Under the pieces are notes generated by a model. The model worked only from the letters and a program-made list of their open reading frames with translations. It did no database searches and was not told where the DNA came from. Below, in pieces: positions 17,673 through 26,262 of a stretch of DNA of 64,000 nt. Source of the DNA: an uncultured Mobiluncus sp. (GTDB lineage Bacteria > Actinomycetota > Actinomycetes > Actinomycetales > Actinomycetaceae); contig NZ_CAMUES010000008.1 in the NCBI RefSeq assembly GCF_947087965.1, positions 62,001 to 126,000 on the forward strand. Reading direction: 5' to 3'. The position numbers and the translations under genes were made by a program. Each line of letters starts with the position of its first letter. Position 1 is the first letter of the stretch.

Positions 17673-19073
17673 ATGGGTGAGACGCTTGCACAAAAAGTAT
17701 GGCGCGACCACGTGGTGAAAAAAGGGGAAAACGGAGCGCCGGATTTGCTCTATATCGACCTGCAGCTATGCCACGAAGTGACCAGTCCACAAGCCTTTGA
17801 CGGGCTGCGTCAAGCCGGGCGAAAGGTGCGCCGCCCCGAACTGACGCTGGCTACCGAGGACCACAACACCCCGACACAAGACATTGACCGTCCCATTACC
17901 GACCCGACCTCTGCGCTACAGATTGAAACTCTGCGAAAAAATGCCGCGGACTTCGGGCTCCGCCTCCACTCCCTGGGCGACGCCGACCAGGGTATTGTCC
18001 ACGTGGTCGGGCCGCAGCTGGGGTTGACCCAACCGGGCATGACCGTCGTCTGCGGCGACTCGCACACGTCTACCCACGGGGCTTTTGGAGCGCTGGCCTT
18101 CGGAATTGGCACTTCGGAAGTCGAACACGTGTTGGCGACCCAAACCCTGCCGTTGGCTCCTTTCAAGACGATGGCGATCAATGTTTCCGGGCATTTGAAA
18201 CCGGGTGTGACCTCGAAAGACCTGATTTTGGCAATTATCGCGAAAATCGGCACCAATGGCGGCCAGGGCTACGTCCTAGAATACCGCGGCTCCGCGATTG
18301 AGGGCTTGTCGATGGAAGCGCGGATGACGATTTGCAATATGTCCATCGAGGCCGGGGCGCGTGCCGGCATGATTGCCCCGGACGACACGACTTTTGCGTA
18401 CTTACAAGGCCGTCCGCACGCCCCTGAGGGAGCGGATTGGGACGCTGCCGTAGCGTACTGGCGAACCCTGCCAACCGACGCGGACGCTGTCTACGATGCT
18501 GAGGTTGATATTGATGCCGACGCCCTCGAACCATTCGTGACCTGGGGCACCAACCCGGGCATGGGGGTGGCGTTGAGCGGGGAAGTGCCCAATCCCGCTG
18601 CGCTTAGTGATGAAACCGCGCGCCTGACTGCGCAGAAAGCCCTGGCGTACATGGATTTGCAGCCGGGCACAAAAATGCGCGACATCAAAGTGGACACGGT
18701 GTTTATCGGCTCGTGCACAAACGGTCGTCTGGAGGACTTACGTGCCGCCGCCAAGGTCGTGAAGGGCCGTCACAAGAGTCCGGACGTGCGAGTTCTGGTG
18801 GTGCCGGGGTCCGCGCGGGTGCGTTTGGCAGCGGAACGGGAAGGCCTCGATCAGATTTTCCGCGATTTCGGTGCCGAGTGGCGCAACGCCGGGTGTTCCA
18901 TGTGCCTGGCGATGAACCCGGACAAACTCGCGCCCGGCGAGCGTTCCGCCTCGACGTCCAACCGCAACTTTGAGGGCCGCCAGGGCAAGGGCGGGCGTAC
19001 CCACCTGGTCAGTCCGCTGGTCGCCGCCGCCACCGCGATTCGCGGCACTCTCAGCAGTCCCAATGACCTATAG
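17673..19073 (+). CDS. leuC: 3-isopropylmalate dehydratase large subunit
   Basis: The ATG at 17673 is preceded by AAGAGG and gives 466 residues, the family's usual length. The frame runs 28 codons further upstream, without an initiation site. The aconitase-family Fe-S ligands are visible in the SCTNGR segment near residue 350 and in GCSMC near residue 410. With LeuD it isomerises 2-isopropylmalate to 3-isopropylmalate in leucine synthesis. The gene lies divergent from ltbR and 26 bp before leuD, a classical leuCD operon probably repressed by LtbR. No leuB or leuA is adjacent. Confidence 0.95.
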   Translation: MGETLAQKVWRDHVVKKGENGAPDLLYIDLQLCHEVTSPQAFDGLRQAGRKVRRPELTLATEDHNTPTQDIDRPITDPTSALQIETLRKNAADFGLRLHSLGDADQGIVHVVGPQLGLTQPGMTVVCGDSHTSTHGAFGALAFGIGTSEVEHVLATQTLPLAPFKTMAINVSGHLKPGVTSKDLILAIIAKIGTNGGQGYVLEYRGSAIEGLSMEARMTICNMSIEAGARAGMIAPDDTTFAYLQGRPHAPEGADWDAAVAYWRTLPTDADAVYDAEVDIDADALEPFVTWGTNPGMGVALSGEVPNPAALSDETARLTAQKALAYMDLQPGTKMRDIKVDTVFIGSCTNGRLEDLRAAAKVVKGRHKSPDVRVLVVPGSARVRLAAEREGLDQIFRDFGAEWRNAGCSMCLAMNPDKLAPGERSASTSNRNFEGRQGKGGRTHLVSPLVAAATAIRGTLSSPNDL

Positions 19074-19099
19074 ACTCAGCTTGGAGAAAAGGAAAACAA

Positions 19100-19738
19100 A
19101 TGGAAAAGTTTACAAAACACACCGGCGTGGGAGTTCCGCTGCAGGTCACGAACGTGGATACCGACCAGATTATCCCCGCGGTTTATTTGAAACGCGTGAC
19201 AAAGACCGGGTTCGATGACGCGCTGTTTGCCGCCTGGCGCACGGACCCGAAGTTTGTGCTGAATCAGGAGGCTTACCGGTCGGGTACCGTCCTCGTGGCG
19301 GGCAAAGACTTTGGCACCGGATCGAGTCGTGAACACGCGGTGTGGGCGCTGCGCGACTACGGTTTCAAAGTCATTCTCTCGCCGAAATTCGCTGATATTT
19401 TCCGGGGTAATGCCGGGAAACAGGGCTTGGTGACGGGGGTCATCAGCCAGGCTGACTGCGACCGGCTCTGGGAGATTCTACAAGCTCACCCGGGGGCGGA
19501 AGTTTGCGTGGATTTGGAGGCGCGTACCGCCACTGTTGGGGATTCCACCTGCAGTTTTGCTATCGATGATTACACGCGCTGGCGTTTGATGGAAGGGTTG
19601 GACGATATTTCGTTGACCCTGCGCGACGAGGCGGCCATCGCTGCTTACGAAGCGCGGCGTCCGTCATTTAAACCCAAGACGCTGCCGGCCAAACACCTGC
19701 CGTCCGAGCCGGTTATTCCCGCACGTCCCGTGAACTAG
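19100..19738 (+). CDS. leuD: 3-isopropylmalate dehydratase small subunit
   Basis: The protein has 212 residues with the expected swivel-domain features: NVDTDQIIPA near residue 19 and the phosphate-binding GTGSSREHA near residue 75. A GGAGAAAAGG site lies eight bases before the ATG. It forms the LeuCD heterodimer for leucine synthesis. The C-terminal 20 residues are rich in Lys and Pro and extend slightly beyond the usual LeuD fold. murA follows after 83 bp with its own ribosome binding site, so read-through is possible. Confidence 0.95.
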   Translation: MEKFTKHTGVGVPLQVTNVDTDQIIPAVYLKRVTKTGFDDALFAAWRTDPKFVLNQEAYRSGTVLVAGKDFGTGSSREHAVWALRDYGFKVILSPKFADIFRGNAGKQGLVTGVISQADCDRLWEILQAHPGAEVCVDLEARTATVGDSTCSFAIDDYTRWRLMEGLDDISLTLRDEAAIAAYEARRPSFKPKTLPAKHLPSEPVIPARPVN

Positions 19739-19821
19739 AGCCGGGAGTGGCGACCCTACGCGGTGTGTGAGCGCCGCGGGGTAAAATGGGAGGAACCTAT
19801 TGAGTTGACGGAAGGAAGCCG

Positions 19822-21141
19822 ATGTCGGTTTTGCAGGTGAACGGCGGGCGACCGCTGCAAGGCGAGATAACCGTGCGGGGAGCCAAGAACCTGGTCCCCA
19901 AGGCCATGGTGGCGTCGTTGCTTTCCCCGGAACAGTCGCAGCTGGCGTCCGTGCCGGACATCCGCGACGTCGAAGTGGTCACGAAACTGTTGAACCTGCA
20001 CGGGGTCGAGGTAGATTTCGACAAAACCGAGGGTGTGCTGACGATGAACCCCGTCAAGGTTGCGGCGGCTTCGGTGCAAGACGTCGACCGACACGCCGGC
20101 TCGTCGCGTATCCCCATCCTGCTGTGCGGGCCGCTGCTACACCGCCTGGGAGAGGCGATTATTCCGAATCTGGGCGGCTGCAATATCGGCGGCCGGCCCA
20201 TCGATTTTCACCTCAATACTTTGCGGGCTTTCGGCGCGGAAGTCGACAAACTACCCAATGGCATCCATATTTCCGCACCAAATGGCCTGGAGGGTACGAA
20301 AGTTGAGCTGCCTTATCCCAGCGTGGGAGCTACGGAACAAACCCTGCTGACCGCGGTGCGGGCGCGGGGCATCACCGAGCTGCGCGGGGCGGCAGTCGAA
20401 CCCGAAATCATGGATTTGGTTGCTATCCTGCAAAAGATGGGCGCGATTATCTCCGTGGACACCGACCGGGTCATCCGCATTGAAGGTGTCGATGAACTGC
20501 ACGGATTTACCCATACCGCCCTGCCAGATCGGATTGAGGCGGCGTCGTGGGCTTCCGCGGCGTTGGTGACCGGTGGGGATATCACGGTCAAGGGCGCTCG
20601 TCAGGCTGACATGATGACGTTCCTCAACACGTTCCGCAAGGTCGGCGGGGATTTTGACATCACCGAAGACTCGATTCGTTTCCGGCGCGGCACTCAGGGC
20701 GATTTGAAATCAATCGTGCTGGAAACCAATGTTCACCCCGGTTTCATGACCGACTGGCAGCAGCCCCTGGTGGTGGCGTTGACGCAGGCTCAAGGTTTGT
20801 CGATTGTGCACGAGACCGTGTACGAAAATCGTTTCGGTTTCACTGAGGCGCTGCGTCGGATGGGGGCACATATTCAGGTCTATCGCGAGTGCCTGGGCGG
20901 ACTGCGGTGTCGTTTCGGGGCGCGGAACTTTTATCATTCCGCAGTCATTTCCGGGCCGACCCCGCTGCACGGCACGGATATTGAGGTTCCGGATTTGCGC
21001 GGCGGTTTTTCGCACCTCATCGCCGCTTTGGCGGCACAGGGCGTATCGAATGTTTCCGGAGTGGACATCATCAACCGCGGCTATGAAAACTTTATGAACA
21101 AGCTAACGGCTTTGGACGCACAGGTGGAGCTGCACTCATGA
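19822..21141 (+). CDS. murA: UDP-N-acetylglucosamine 1-carboxyvinyltransferase
   Basis: The protein has 439 residues. It begins with the substrate-binding GAKN segment, where Lys and Asn bind UDP-GlcNAc. The catalytic cysteine is present in GGCNIGGRP, at the position of Cys115 in the E. coli enzyme. Because Cys, not Asp, is found, this enzyme would be expected to be of the fosfomycin-reactive type. It adds enolpyruvate from PEP to UDP-GlcNAc, the first committed step of peptidoglycan synthesis. Its stop overlaps the acyltransferase start by four bases. Confidence 0.95.
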   Translation: MSVLQVNGGRPLQGEITVRGAKNLVPKAMVASLLSPEQSQLASVPDIRDVEVVTKLLNLHGVEVDFDKTEGVLTMNPVKVAAASVQDVDRHAGSSRIPILLCGPLLHRLGEAIIPNLGGCNIGGRPIDFHLNTLRAFGAEVDKLPNGIHISAPNGLEGTKVELPYPSVGATEQTLLTAVRARGITELRGAAVEPEIMDLVAILQKMGAIISVDTDRVIRIEGVDELHGFTHTALPDRIEAASWASAALVTGGDITVKGARQADMMTFLNTFRKVGGDFDITEDSIRFRRGTQGDLKSIVLETNVHPGFMTDWQQPLVVALTQAQGLSIVHETVYENRFGFTEALRRMGAHIQVYRECLGGLRCRFGARNFYHSAVISGPTPLHGTDIEVPDLRGGFSHLIAALAAQGVSNVSGVDIINRGYENFMNKLTALDAQVELHS

Positions 21142-21968
21142 CGAAAACTTCCGGTTCTGACCGCACCAGGCTGGTCGCGCAGTTTTCCCGTCCCTTCCGG
21201 CTGAACCGGGCGGGTCGTCCCGCGATGGGATGGGTGTACTTTTGGGCTTCGCTGCCCGTGCGCGCGGTGCTGATAGCGCTGATGAAGCGGCACTATGCTG
21301 GGGTGGAAAACTTGCCTGGAAGCGGCGGATTTATCGCCGTGTCCAATCACGTCACGGAAATCGACTCGGTCACGTTTGCGCAGTTCCTGGTAGCTAACCA
21401 CTATTCCCCGCGAATGCTGATGAAAGAAGAAATGATGCATTGGCCGGTGGTGGGTTTTTGCGCTCGACACTCGCGGATGATTCCGGTGTTTCGGGAAACC
21501 TCCCATGCGGCCGATTCCCTGATTGCCGCCAAAGCCGCCCTGAGAGTTGGGGAGTGCGTGGGAATGTTTCCGGAAGGCACCCTCACTCGTGACCCCGACC
21601 TGTGGCCGATGAAAGCCCACACCGGCGCAGCGCGATTGGCGTTGGAAACCCAGGTGCAGGTGGTGCCCGTCGCCCAGTGGGGGGCGCACAAGACCTTGGC
21701 ACCCTACGGAAAACTGCACTGGCCGCCCCGCGGTCGGGTGGCGCTGGTGGCGGGCGCACCCGTCGACTTGAGCGACCTCTATGGGAAACAGGACAATCAC
21801 GAGGCCGTGACGGAGGCGACCCGGCGGATTATGGCTGACTTGACCGAACTTTTGCGGGGTCTGAGACCCGGTGAAGAACCCCCCGCGAAAGTGTGGGACA
21901 TGAAAGTCGACGGCGACCGCTATGGACGTAAGAAAAACCGTCCCAAAGGCGGGAAAAAGTCGCGTTAG
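21138..21968 (+). CDS. Lysophospholipid (1-acylglycerol-3-phosphate) acyltransferase family protein
   Basis: The protein has 276 residues of the PlsC fold. Motif I is NHVTEID (NHx4D) near residue 71, and the glycerolipid-binding FPEGTLT lies near residue 143. A hydrophobic stretch at about 33-50 suggests membrane association. It probably acylates lysophosphatidate or a related lipid at the membrane face. The basic C-terminus (GRKKNRPKGGKKSR) may help membrane binding. Overlap of the start with the murA stop (ATGA) indicates coupled expression, a murA-plsC arrangement linking wall and membrane synthesis. The exact acyl acceptor is unknown. Confidence 0.88.
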   Translation: MTKTSGSDRTRLVAQFSRPFRLNRAGRPAMGWVYFWASLPVRAVLIALMKRHYAGVENLPGSGGFIAVSNHVTEIDSVTFAQFLVANHYSPRMLMKEEMMHWPVVGFCARHSRMIPVFRETSHAADSLIAAKAALRVGECVGMFPEGTLTRDPDLWPMKAHTGAARLALETQVQVVPVAQWGAHKTLAPYGKLHWPPRGRVALVAGAPVDLSDLYGKQDNHEAVTEATRRIMADLTELLRGLRPGEEPPAKVWDMKVDGDRYGRKKNRPKGGKKSR

Positions 21969-22005
21969 ACCTGTTGGAATACCTGGAACAGAAAGGGGGC
22001 GAGCG

Positions 22006-22506
22006 TTGCGAGACTTCGACGATGATGCCGAAGACACCGGTATCTGGGACAAGAGAACCAAAAAAACCGTGATTGGCGCTTTCATTTTCTTTGCCGCCGG
22101 ATTGTTCCTGGCGTGGGAATTTGGCAATATCAACGGCAATAATCCAGAGCAGCGTCCCGCCGACGCGGCCGCTCGTGAGGAAACCTATTGGAAACAGATT
22201 ACTTTCCTGAACCCCGGTTTCCCTGCTGAACTGCGCAAAGAAGTCACCAAAATGGGATGGCGGGCGTGCGGAAAGCTGGAATCTGGCTGGGACCCCACTC
22301 GGGTGCTGGCATTCATTGCCGAAAGTGAGAATGGCTCCGAGTCGGATAAGCTGCCGATGCCGGCCACCCAGGTGCAATTCTGGATTGGGGTGGAGCAATC
22401 TGCAGCGATGTCCCTGTGTCCCGAACAGGAATCGAAACTGGATGGTTGGCTGGAAAACTTTGCCCCCAAACCGGCTCCTACGCCTACGGTAACCGAGCCA
22501 GCCTAA
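22006..22506 (+). CDS. Hypothetical single-pass membrane protein
   Basis: I do not recognise the family. A TTG at 22006 is chosen because AAAGGGGG precedes it by eight bases. An in-frame ATG at 21922 overlaps the acyltransferase and has no site. The 166-residue product has an acidic N-terminus, one transmembrane helix at about 24-44, and a 120-residue exposed domain with two cysteines that could form a disulphide. It ends in a Pro/Thr-rich tail. It sits in the murA-plsC-ddl group in the same direction, so an envelope-related role is possible but not shown. Confidence 0.7.
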   Translation: MRDFDDDAEDTGIWDKRTKKTVIGAFIFFAAGLFLAWEFGNINGNNPEQRPADAAAREETYWKQITFLNPGFPAELRKEVTKMGWRACGKLESGWDPTRVLAFIAESENGSESDKLPMPATQVQFWIGVEQSAAMSLCPEQESKLDGWLENFAPKPAPTPTVTEPA

Positions 22507-22548
22507 AGGAATTCTAGAAAAACCCCCGAAAGGACTAAAGTTTTACCC

Positions 22549-23676
22549 ATGAGTGAAGGCGAACAAAAGACCCGGGTAGCGGTTATTTTCGGCGGGCGCA
22601 GCGGGGAACACTCGATTTCTTGCGCCACGGCAGCGGGTGTGCTCGACCATATCGACCGCACGCGTTTCGAACCGATACCAATCGGAATTACCAAGGCCGG
22701 AGCGTGGGTGTTGATGCCTGACGAGTCCGATTCGCTGCGTCTCCAGGACGGCCAGGGGGCCGAGATTGAGGACAACGGGACATTTGTAGCGTTGGTGCCG
22801 CAAAACCAGCATTTATTCTTTTGGGATTCCCGCACGCCCAGCGCTCCTATCAAGGACCTGGGCCGTGTGGATGTGGTGATGCCACTGCTGCACGGACCTT
22901 ACGGAGAGGACGGGACGATACAGGGTCTGTGTGAGATGGTTGGCGTGCCCTATACCGGTTGCGGGGTGGGCGCTTCCTCGAACGGTATGGACAAGGGGTG
23001 TGCGAAAGTTCTGTTGGAACATGGGGGGATTCCCGTGGGACGCTACCACGTCATCACCGACTTCGATTGGCGCCACCGTGCGGACGAAGTCCCGGCTCCG
23101 ATTCTGGCGTGGGGTTTGCCGGTCTTCGTGAAGCCGGCGCGTGCCGGGTCATCCCTCGGGGTCACCAGGGTGGACTCGTGGCAGGACTTTGAGGCTGCGG
23201 TCGTCGCCGCTCGCCGCCACGACCCGAAAGTTATCGTGGAGGCCGCGGTGCAGGGCGCTCGTGAAATTGAGTGTGCTGTTTTGGAGGGGCGTGCCGGGGG
23301 AGCCCCCCGCACCACCCCGCCGGGGGAAGTCGTGATGGTTTCCACTCCTGGAATGTACGATTTCCAGTCCAAGTATTTTGCTAACGAGGCGGTGCAACTC
23401 CAGATTCCCGCCCAGATTCCCGCCGGTGTCGCGACGCAGATTCAGAGCTACGCCCGCCAGGCTTTCCAGCTGTTGGGCGGGGAGGGCCTGAGCCGGGTGG
23501 ACTTTTTCTATGTGCCCGATACCGGGGAAATTATCCTCAACGAGGTCAACACCATGCCCGGAATGACGCCCTACTCCCTGTATCCGGGAATGTGGGAAAA
23601 CGTGGGGCTGTCCTACACCGACCTGGTCACTGAGCTGATTGAGCTGGCTTTGGCTCACCCGCAGGGGTTGCGGTGA
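22549..23676 (+). CDS. ddl: D-alanine--D-alanine ligase
   Basis: The protein has 375 residues with a full ATP-grasp architecture: FGGRSGEHSISC at the N-terminus, VKPARAGSSLGV in the central domain and the metal-binding NEVNTMPGMTPYSLYP near the C-terminus. The SLYP Tyr-Pro pair and the overall match favour a D-Ala-D-Ala enzyme over a D-Ala-D-Lac type. It supplies the terminal dipeptide of peptidoglycan precursors. A CGAAAGGAC ribosome binding site precedes the ATG. Another ATP-grasp gene lies 83 bp downstream. Confidence 0.94.
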   Translation: MSEGEQKTRVAVIFGGRSGEHSISCATAAGVLDHIDRTRFEPIPIGITKAGAWVLMPDESDSLRLQDGQGAEIEDNGTFVALVPQNQHLFFWDSRTPSAPIKDLGRVDVVMPLLHGPYGEDGTIQGLCEMVGVPYTGCGVGASSNGMDKGCAKVLLEHGGIPVGRYHVITDFDWRHRADEVPAPILAWGLPVFVKPARAGSSLGVTRVDSWQDFEAAVVAARRHDPKVIVEAAVQGAREIECAVLEGRAGGAPRTTPPGEVVMVSTPGMYDFQSKYFANEAVQLQIPAQIPAGVATQIQSYARQAFQLLGGEGLSRVDFFYVPDTGEIILNEVNTMPGMTPYSLYPGMWENVGLSYTDLVTELIELALAHPQGLR

Positions 23677-23759
23677 GGCGGACGCAGCTATCGTCACGCC
23701 CGGAGCGGCCCCGTTAGCCGAAACTACAGATAGAATGAATATGAATCGAAAGGACGACG

Positions 23760-24668
23760 ATGTCAGATAATAAAGTCATTTTGGTGATGAGCTCCGAAAC
23801 TCCGCAAGGATTGGCAGGTGACCAGGACTTATGTGATGCTTTGCGCGACCACGGAATCGAACCGGTCATGCGCAGCTGGGACGACCCTAGCGTGGATTGG
23901 TCGGAGGGCCGTTTTGCGGTGCTGCGTTCGACTCCGAACTATGCGCATCGCCGCGAGGAGTTCCTCAAGTGGGCGCGTTCCGTACCAAAGTTGCTGAACA
24001 CCCCGGAAATCTTGGAATGGAACACGGATAAGCACTACCTGCGCGAGCTACAAAAGTTGGGGATGCCCATCATTCCGACGACTTGGCTGGAACCCGAACG
24101 GAACCTCACTAAACATCAGGTTCACTCCCGTTTCCCCGCCTTTGGCGACTTCGTGGTGAAGCCGACCATCTCCAGCGGGGGGCGCGGCGTGGGGCGTTAC
24201 ACTTCGACTTCTGCCAATTCGCGGCGCGAAGCTATCGAACACGCGATGGACCTGCTGTCTGCCGGTTCAGGCGTGATGATTCAGCGCTACCTAGAGGAAG
24301 TTGAGACACAAGGCGAAGTCTCGATTGTGTACTACAACGGGGTCATTTCCCATACGGTGCAAAAGGGTGCTATGTTGCACGCCGCCTGCGAGGGGCCGGA
24401 GCCGGAACAAATCGTCACCGCCCGTTATTCCAGCCAGGAAGAATGGGGCTGGGGCGAGCAGGTTCGACGCTACATTCACGACTACATTAAGTTAACCTCG
24501 GAACACGATACCCAGGTACTTTACGACCGGATTGACATGGTGGCTGACGGCAAAGGCTCGTACTACGTCATGGAAATATCATTGGTAGAAGGCAACCTGT
24601 ACCTGGATTCCGCCCGGGAGGCGGTGGAGCACTTCGCGGACGCCATTATCCAGCGCTATTACTGGTAA
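23760..24668 (+). CDS. ATP-grasp ligase of unknown substrate
   Basis: The protein has 302 residues with AAAGGACG before its ATG. It has an N-terminal pre-grasp domain, then VKPTISSGGRGVGRY (the ATP-binding loop, near residue 130), an IQRYLEEV strand and DRIDMVADG...VMEISLVEGNLYL near the C-terminus. The fold resembles glutathione-synthetase-like or RimK-like ligases. It would couple ATP to joining a carboxylate with an amine or thiol, but the substrate is unknown. It is not a second Ddl, since the Ddl-specific serine and tyrosine motifs are absent. Position after ddl hints at a peptide or wall-related ligase, with no proof. It converges on glpK with 26 bp between stops. Confidence 0.8.
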   Translation: MSDNKVILVMSSETPQGLAGDQDLCDALRDHGIEPVMRSWDDPSVDWSEGRFAVLRSTPNYAHRREEFLKWARSVPKLLNTPEILEWNTDKHYLRELQKLGMPIIPTTWLEPERNLTKHQVHSRFPAFGDFVVKPTISSGGRGVGRYTSTSANSRREAIEHAMDLLSAGSGVMIQRYLEEVETQGEVSIVYYNGVISHTVQKGAMLHAACEGPEPEQIVTARYSSQEEWGWGEQVRRYIHDYIKLTSEHDTQVLYDRIDMVADGKGSYYVMEISLVEGNLYLDSAREAVEHFADAIIQRYYW

Positions 24669-24694
24669 GCCGGCTTTTCGTCAGCGGTTGAGGT

Positions 24695-26233
24695 TTACCG
24701 GACGTCGTCGTCTACCCAGTCAAAAGTCCGGGTCACGGCTTTCTTCCACAAGCGCAGGGTGCGGTCCCGTTCACCAGGTTCCATGGTGGGGTTCCACCGG
24801 TGGTTTTCCTGCCAATTGTTGGTGACGTCCGCGGTGCCGCTCCAAAAACCGACGGCGATGCCGGCGGCGTAGGCGGCGCCCAGAGCGGTCGTTTCGGCCA
24901 CCATCGGCAGCACGACCGGTACACCCAAAATATCGGACTGGAACTGCATCAGCAGGTTATTTGCTGTCATGCCGCCGTCAACGCGCAACTCGCCGAGCTT
25001 CACGTGAGAATCGGACTCCATCGCGTCCAAGACTTCTCGGGTCTGGAAAGCGGTTGCTTCCAGGGCGGCGCGCGCCAAGTGTCCTTTTGTGTTGTAGCGG
25101 GTCATGCCGACAATTGTTCCCCGCGCGTCCCCCTTCCAGTAGGGCGCGAACAGCCCGGAAAACGCCGGCACGAAATAGACCCCGCCGTTGTCTTTCACCG
25201 AGGAAGCCAAGTCCTCCACGTCCTCGGAAGCCTCGATGACGTTCAGGTTGTCCCGCAGCCATTGGATTAGCGAGCCGGTTACCGCGATGGATCCCTCCAA
25301 CGCATAAACGGTAGGCTCGTTGCCAATCTTGTAACATACCGTGGTAATCATGCCGTTTTCCGAAGGCATCGGGGTGGTGCCGGTATTCATCAGCATGAAA
25401 CATCCCGTGCCGTAAGTGTTCTTTGCCATGCCTGGCTCAAAACAGGCCTGGCCAAAGGTCGCGGCCTGCTGGTCACCCAAATCCCCAGACAGCGGCACCC
25501 CAGCCAGCAAACCGTCTTGGCGGCACTGACCGTAAACTTCTGACGAGGAACGAATCTCGGGCAACATATTGAGGGGAATCCCCGCCTCCTGACAGATGTC
25601 CTCGCGCCACTGCAAAGTGTGAATATCCATCAGCATGGTGCGCGATGCATTCGTCACGTCAGTGACATGCAGACCGCCGTTGATGCCTCCGGTCATGTTC
25701 CAGATGACCCAAGTGTCCGGGTTACCGAACAGCAACTCGCCCCGTTCGGCACGTTCGCGCGCTCCGGGCACGTTTTCCAAAATCCACATAATCTTGGTGA
25801 TGGAGGCATAGGTGGACAGGGTTTCGCCCACTATCGGACGCCACCGGTCCGGCCCGCCGTTTGCCGCCAACCGGTCCACCAGGTCTTGGGAACGAGTATC
25901 CTGCCACACGATTGCGTTATAGATGGGCTGACCAGTGGTTTTGTCCCACACGATGGTGGTTTCGCGCTGGTTGGTGATGCCCAGGGCGGCGATGTCGTGG
26001 TGGTTGAGCTCCATCCCGGTCTGTTTCGTTGCGTTCCCCAAGGCGCGGCCCACGACTTCCCGCACGTTGAACCAGATTTCGGTCGCATCATGTTCGACCC
26101 ATCCGGGAGAAGGAAAAATCTGTTCATGCTCTATCTGACCGACCGAAACTATGCGCCCGTAGTGGTCAAAAATAATGGCCCGAGATGAAGTCGTGCCCTG
26201 GTCAATCGCCATCACATATTTTTTCTGAGACAT
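24695..26233 (-). CDS. glpK: Glycerol kinase
   Basis: The protein has 512 residues of the FGGY kinase family, with DQGTTSSRA at the N-terminus, GWVEHDATEIW, and the ATP-binding LRVDGGMTANNLLMQF near residue 410. It phosphorylates glycerol to sn-glycerol-3-phosphate in the cytosol. It is the last gene of a glpA-glpB-glpC-glpK operon, 29 bp after glpC. No glycerol facilitator gene (glpF) is in the cluster, so uptake may rely on diffusion or a distant gene. Confidence 0.95.
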   Translation of the reverse strand: MSQKKYVMAIDQGTTSSRAIIFDHYGRIVSVGQIEHEQIFPSPGWVEHDATEIWFNVREVVGRALGNATKQTGMELNHHDIAALGITNQRETTIVWDKTTGQPIYNAIVWQDTRSQDLVDRLAANGGPDRWRPIVGETLSTYASITKIMWILENVPGARERAERGELLFGNPDTWVIWNMTGGINGGLHVTDVTNASRTMLMDIHTLQWREDICQEAGIPLNMLPEIRSSSEVYGQCRQDGLLAGVPLSGDLGDQQAATFGQACFEPGMAKNTYGTGCFMLMNTGTTPMPSENGMITTVCYKIGNEPTVYALEGSIAVTGSLIQWLRDNLNVIEASEDVEDLASSVKDNGGVYFVPAFSGLFAPYWKGDARGTIVGMTRYNTKGHLARAALEATAFQTREVLDAMESDSHVKLGELRVDGGMTANNLLMQFQSDILGVPVVLPMVAETTALGAAYAAGIAVGFWSGTADVTNNWQENHRWNPTMEPGERDRTLRLWKKAVTRTFDWVDDDVR

Positions 26234-26262
26234 CGTTGTCTGTCCTTTCGTATCGTTTTTCC

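Noticed and set aside
16800..17711. 303-residue start for the IclR regulator
   Set aside because: The extra 61 residues overlap the leuC promoter region and start, and have no domain character. The ATG at 17528 fits the family length.
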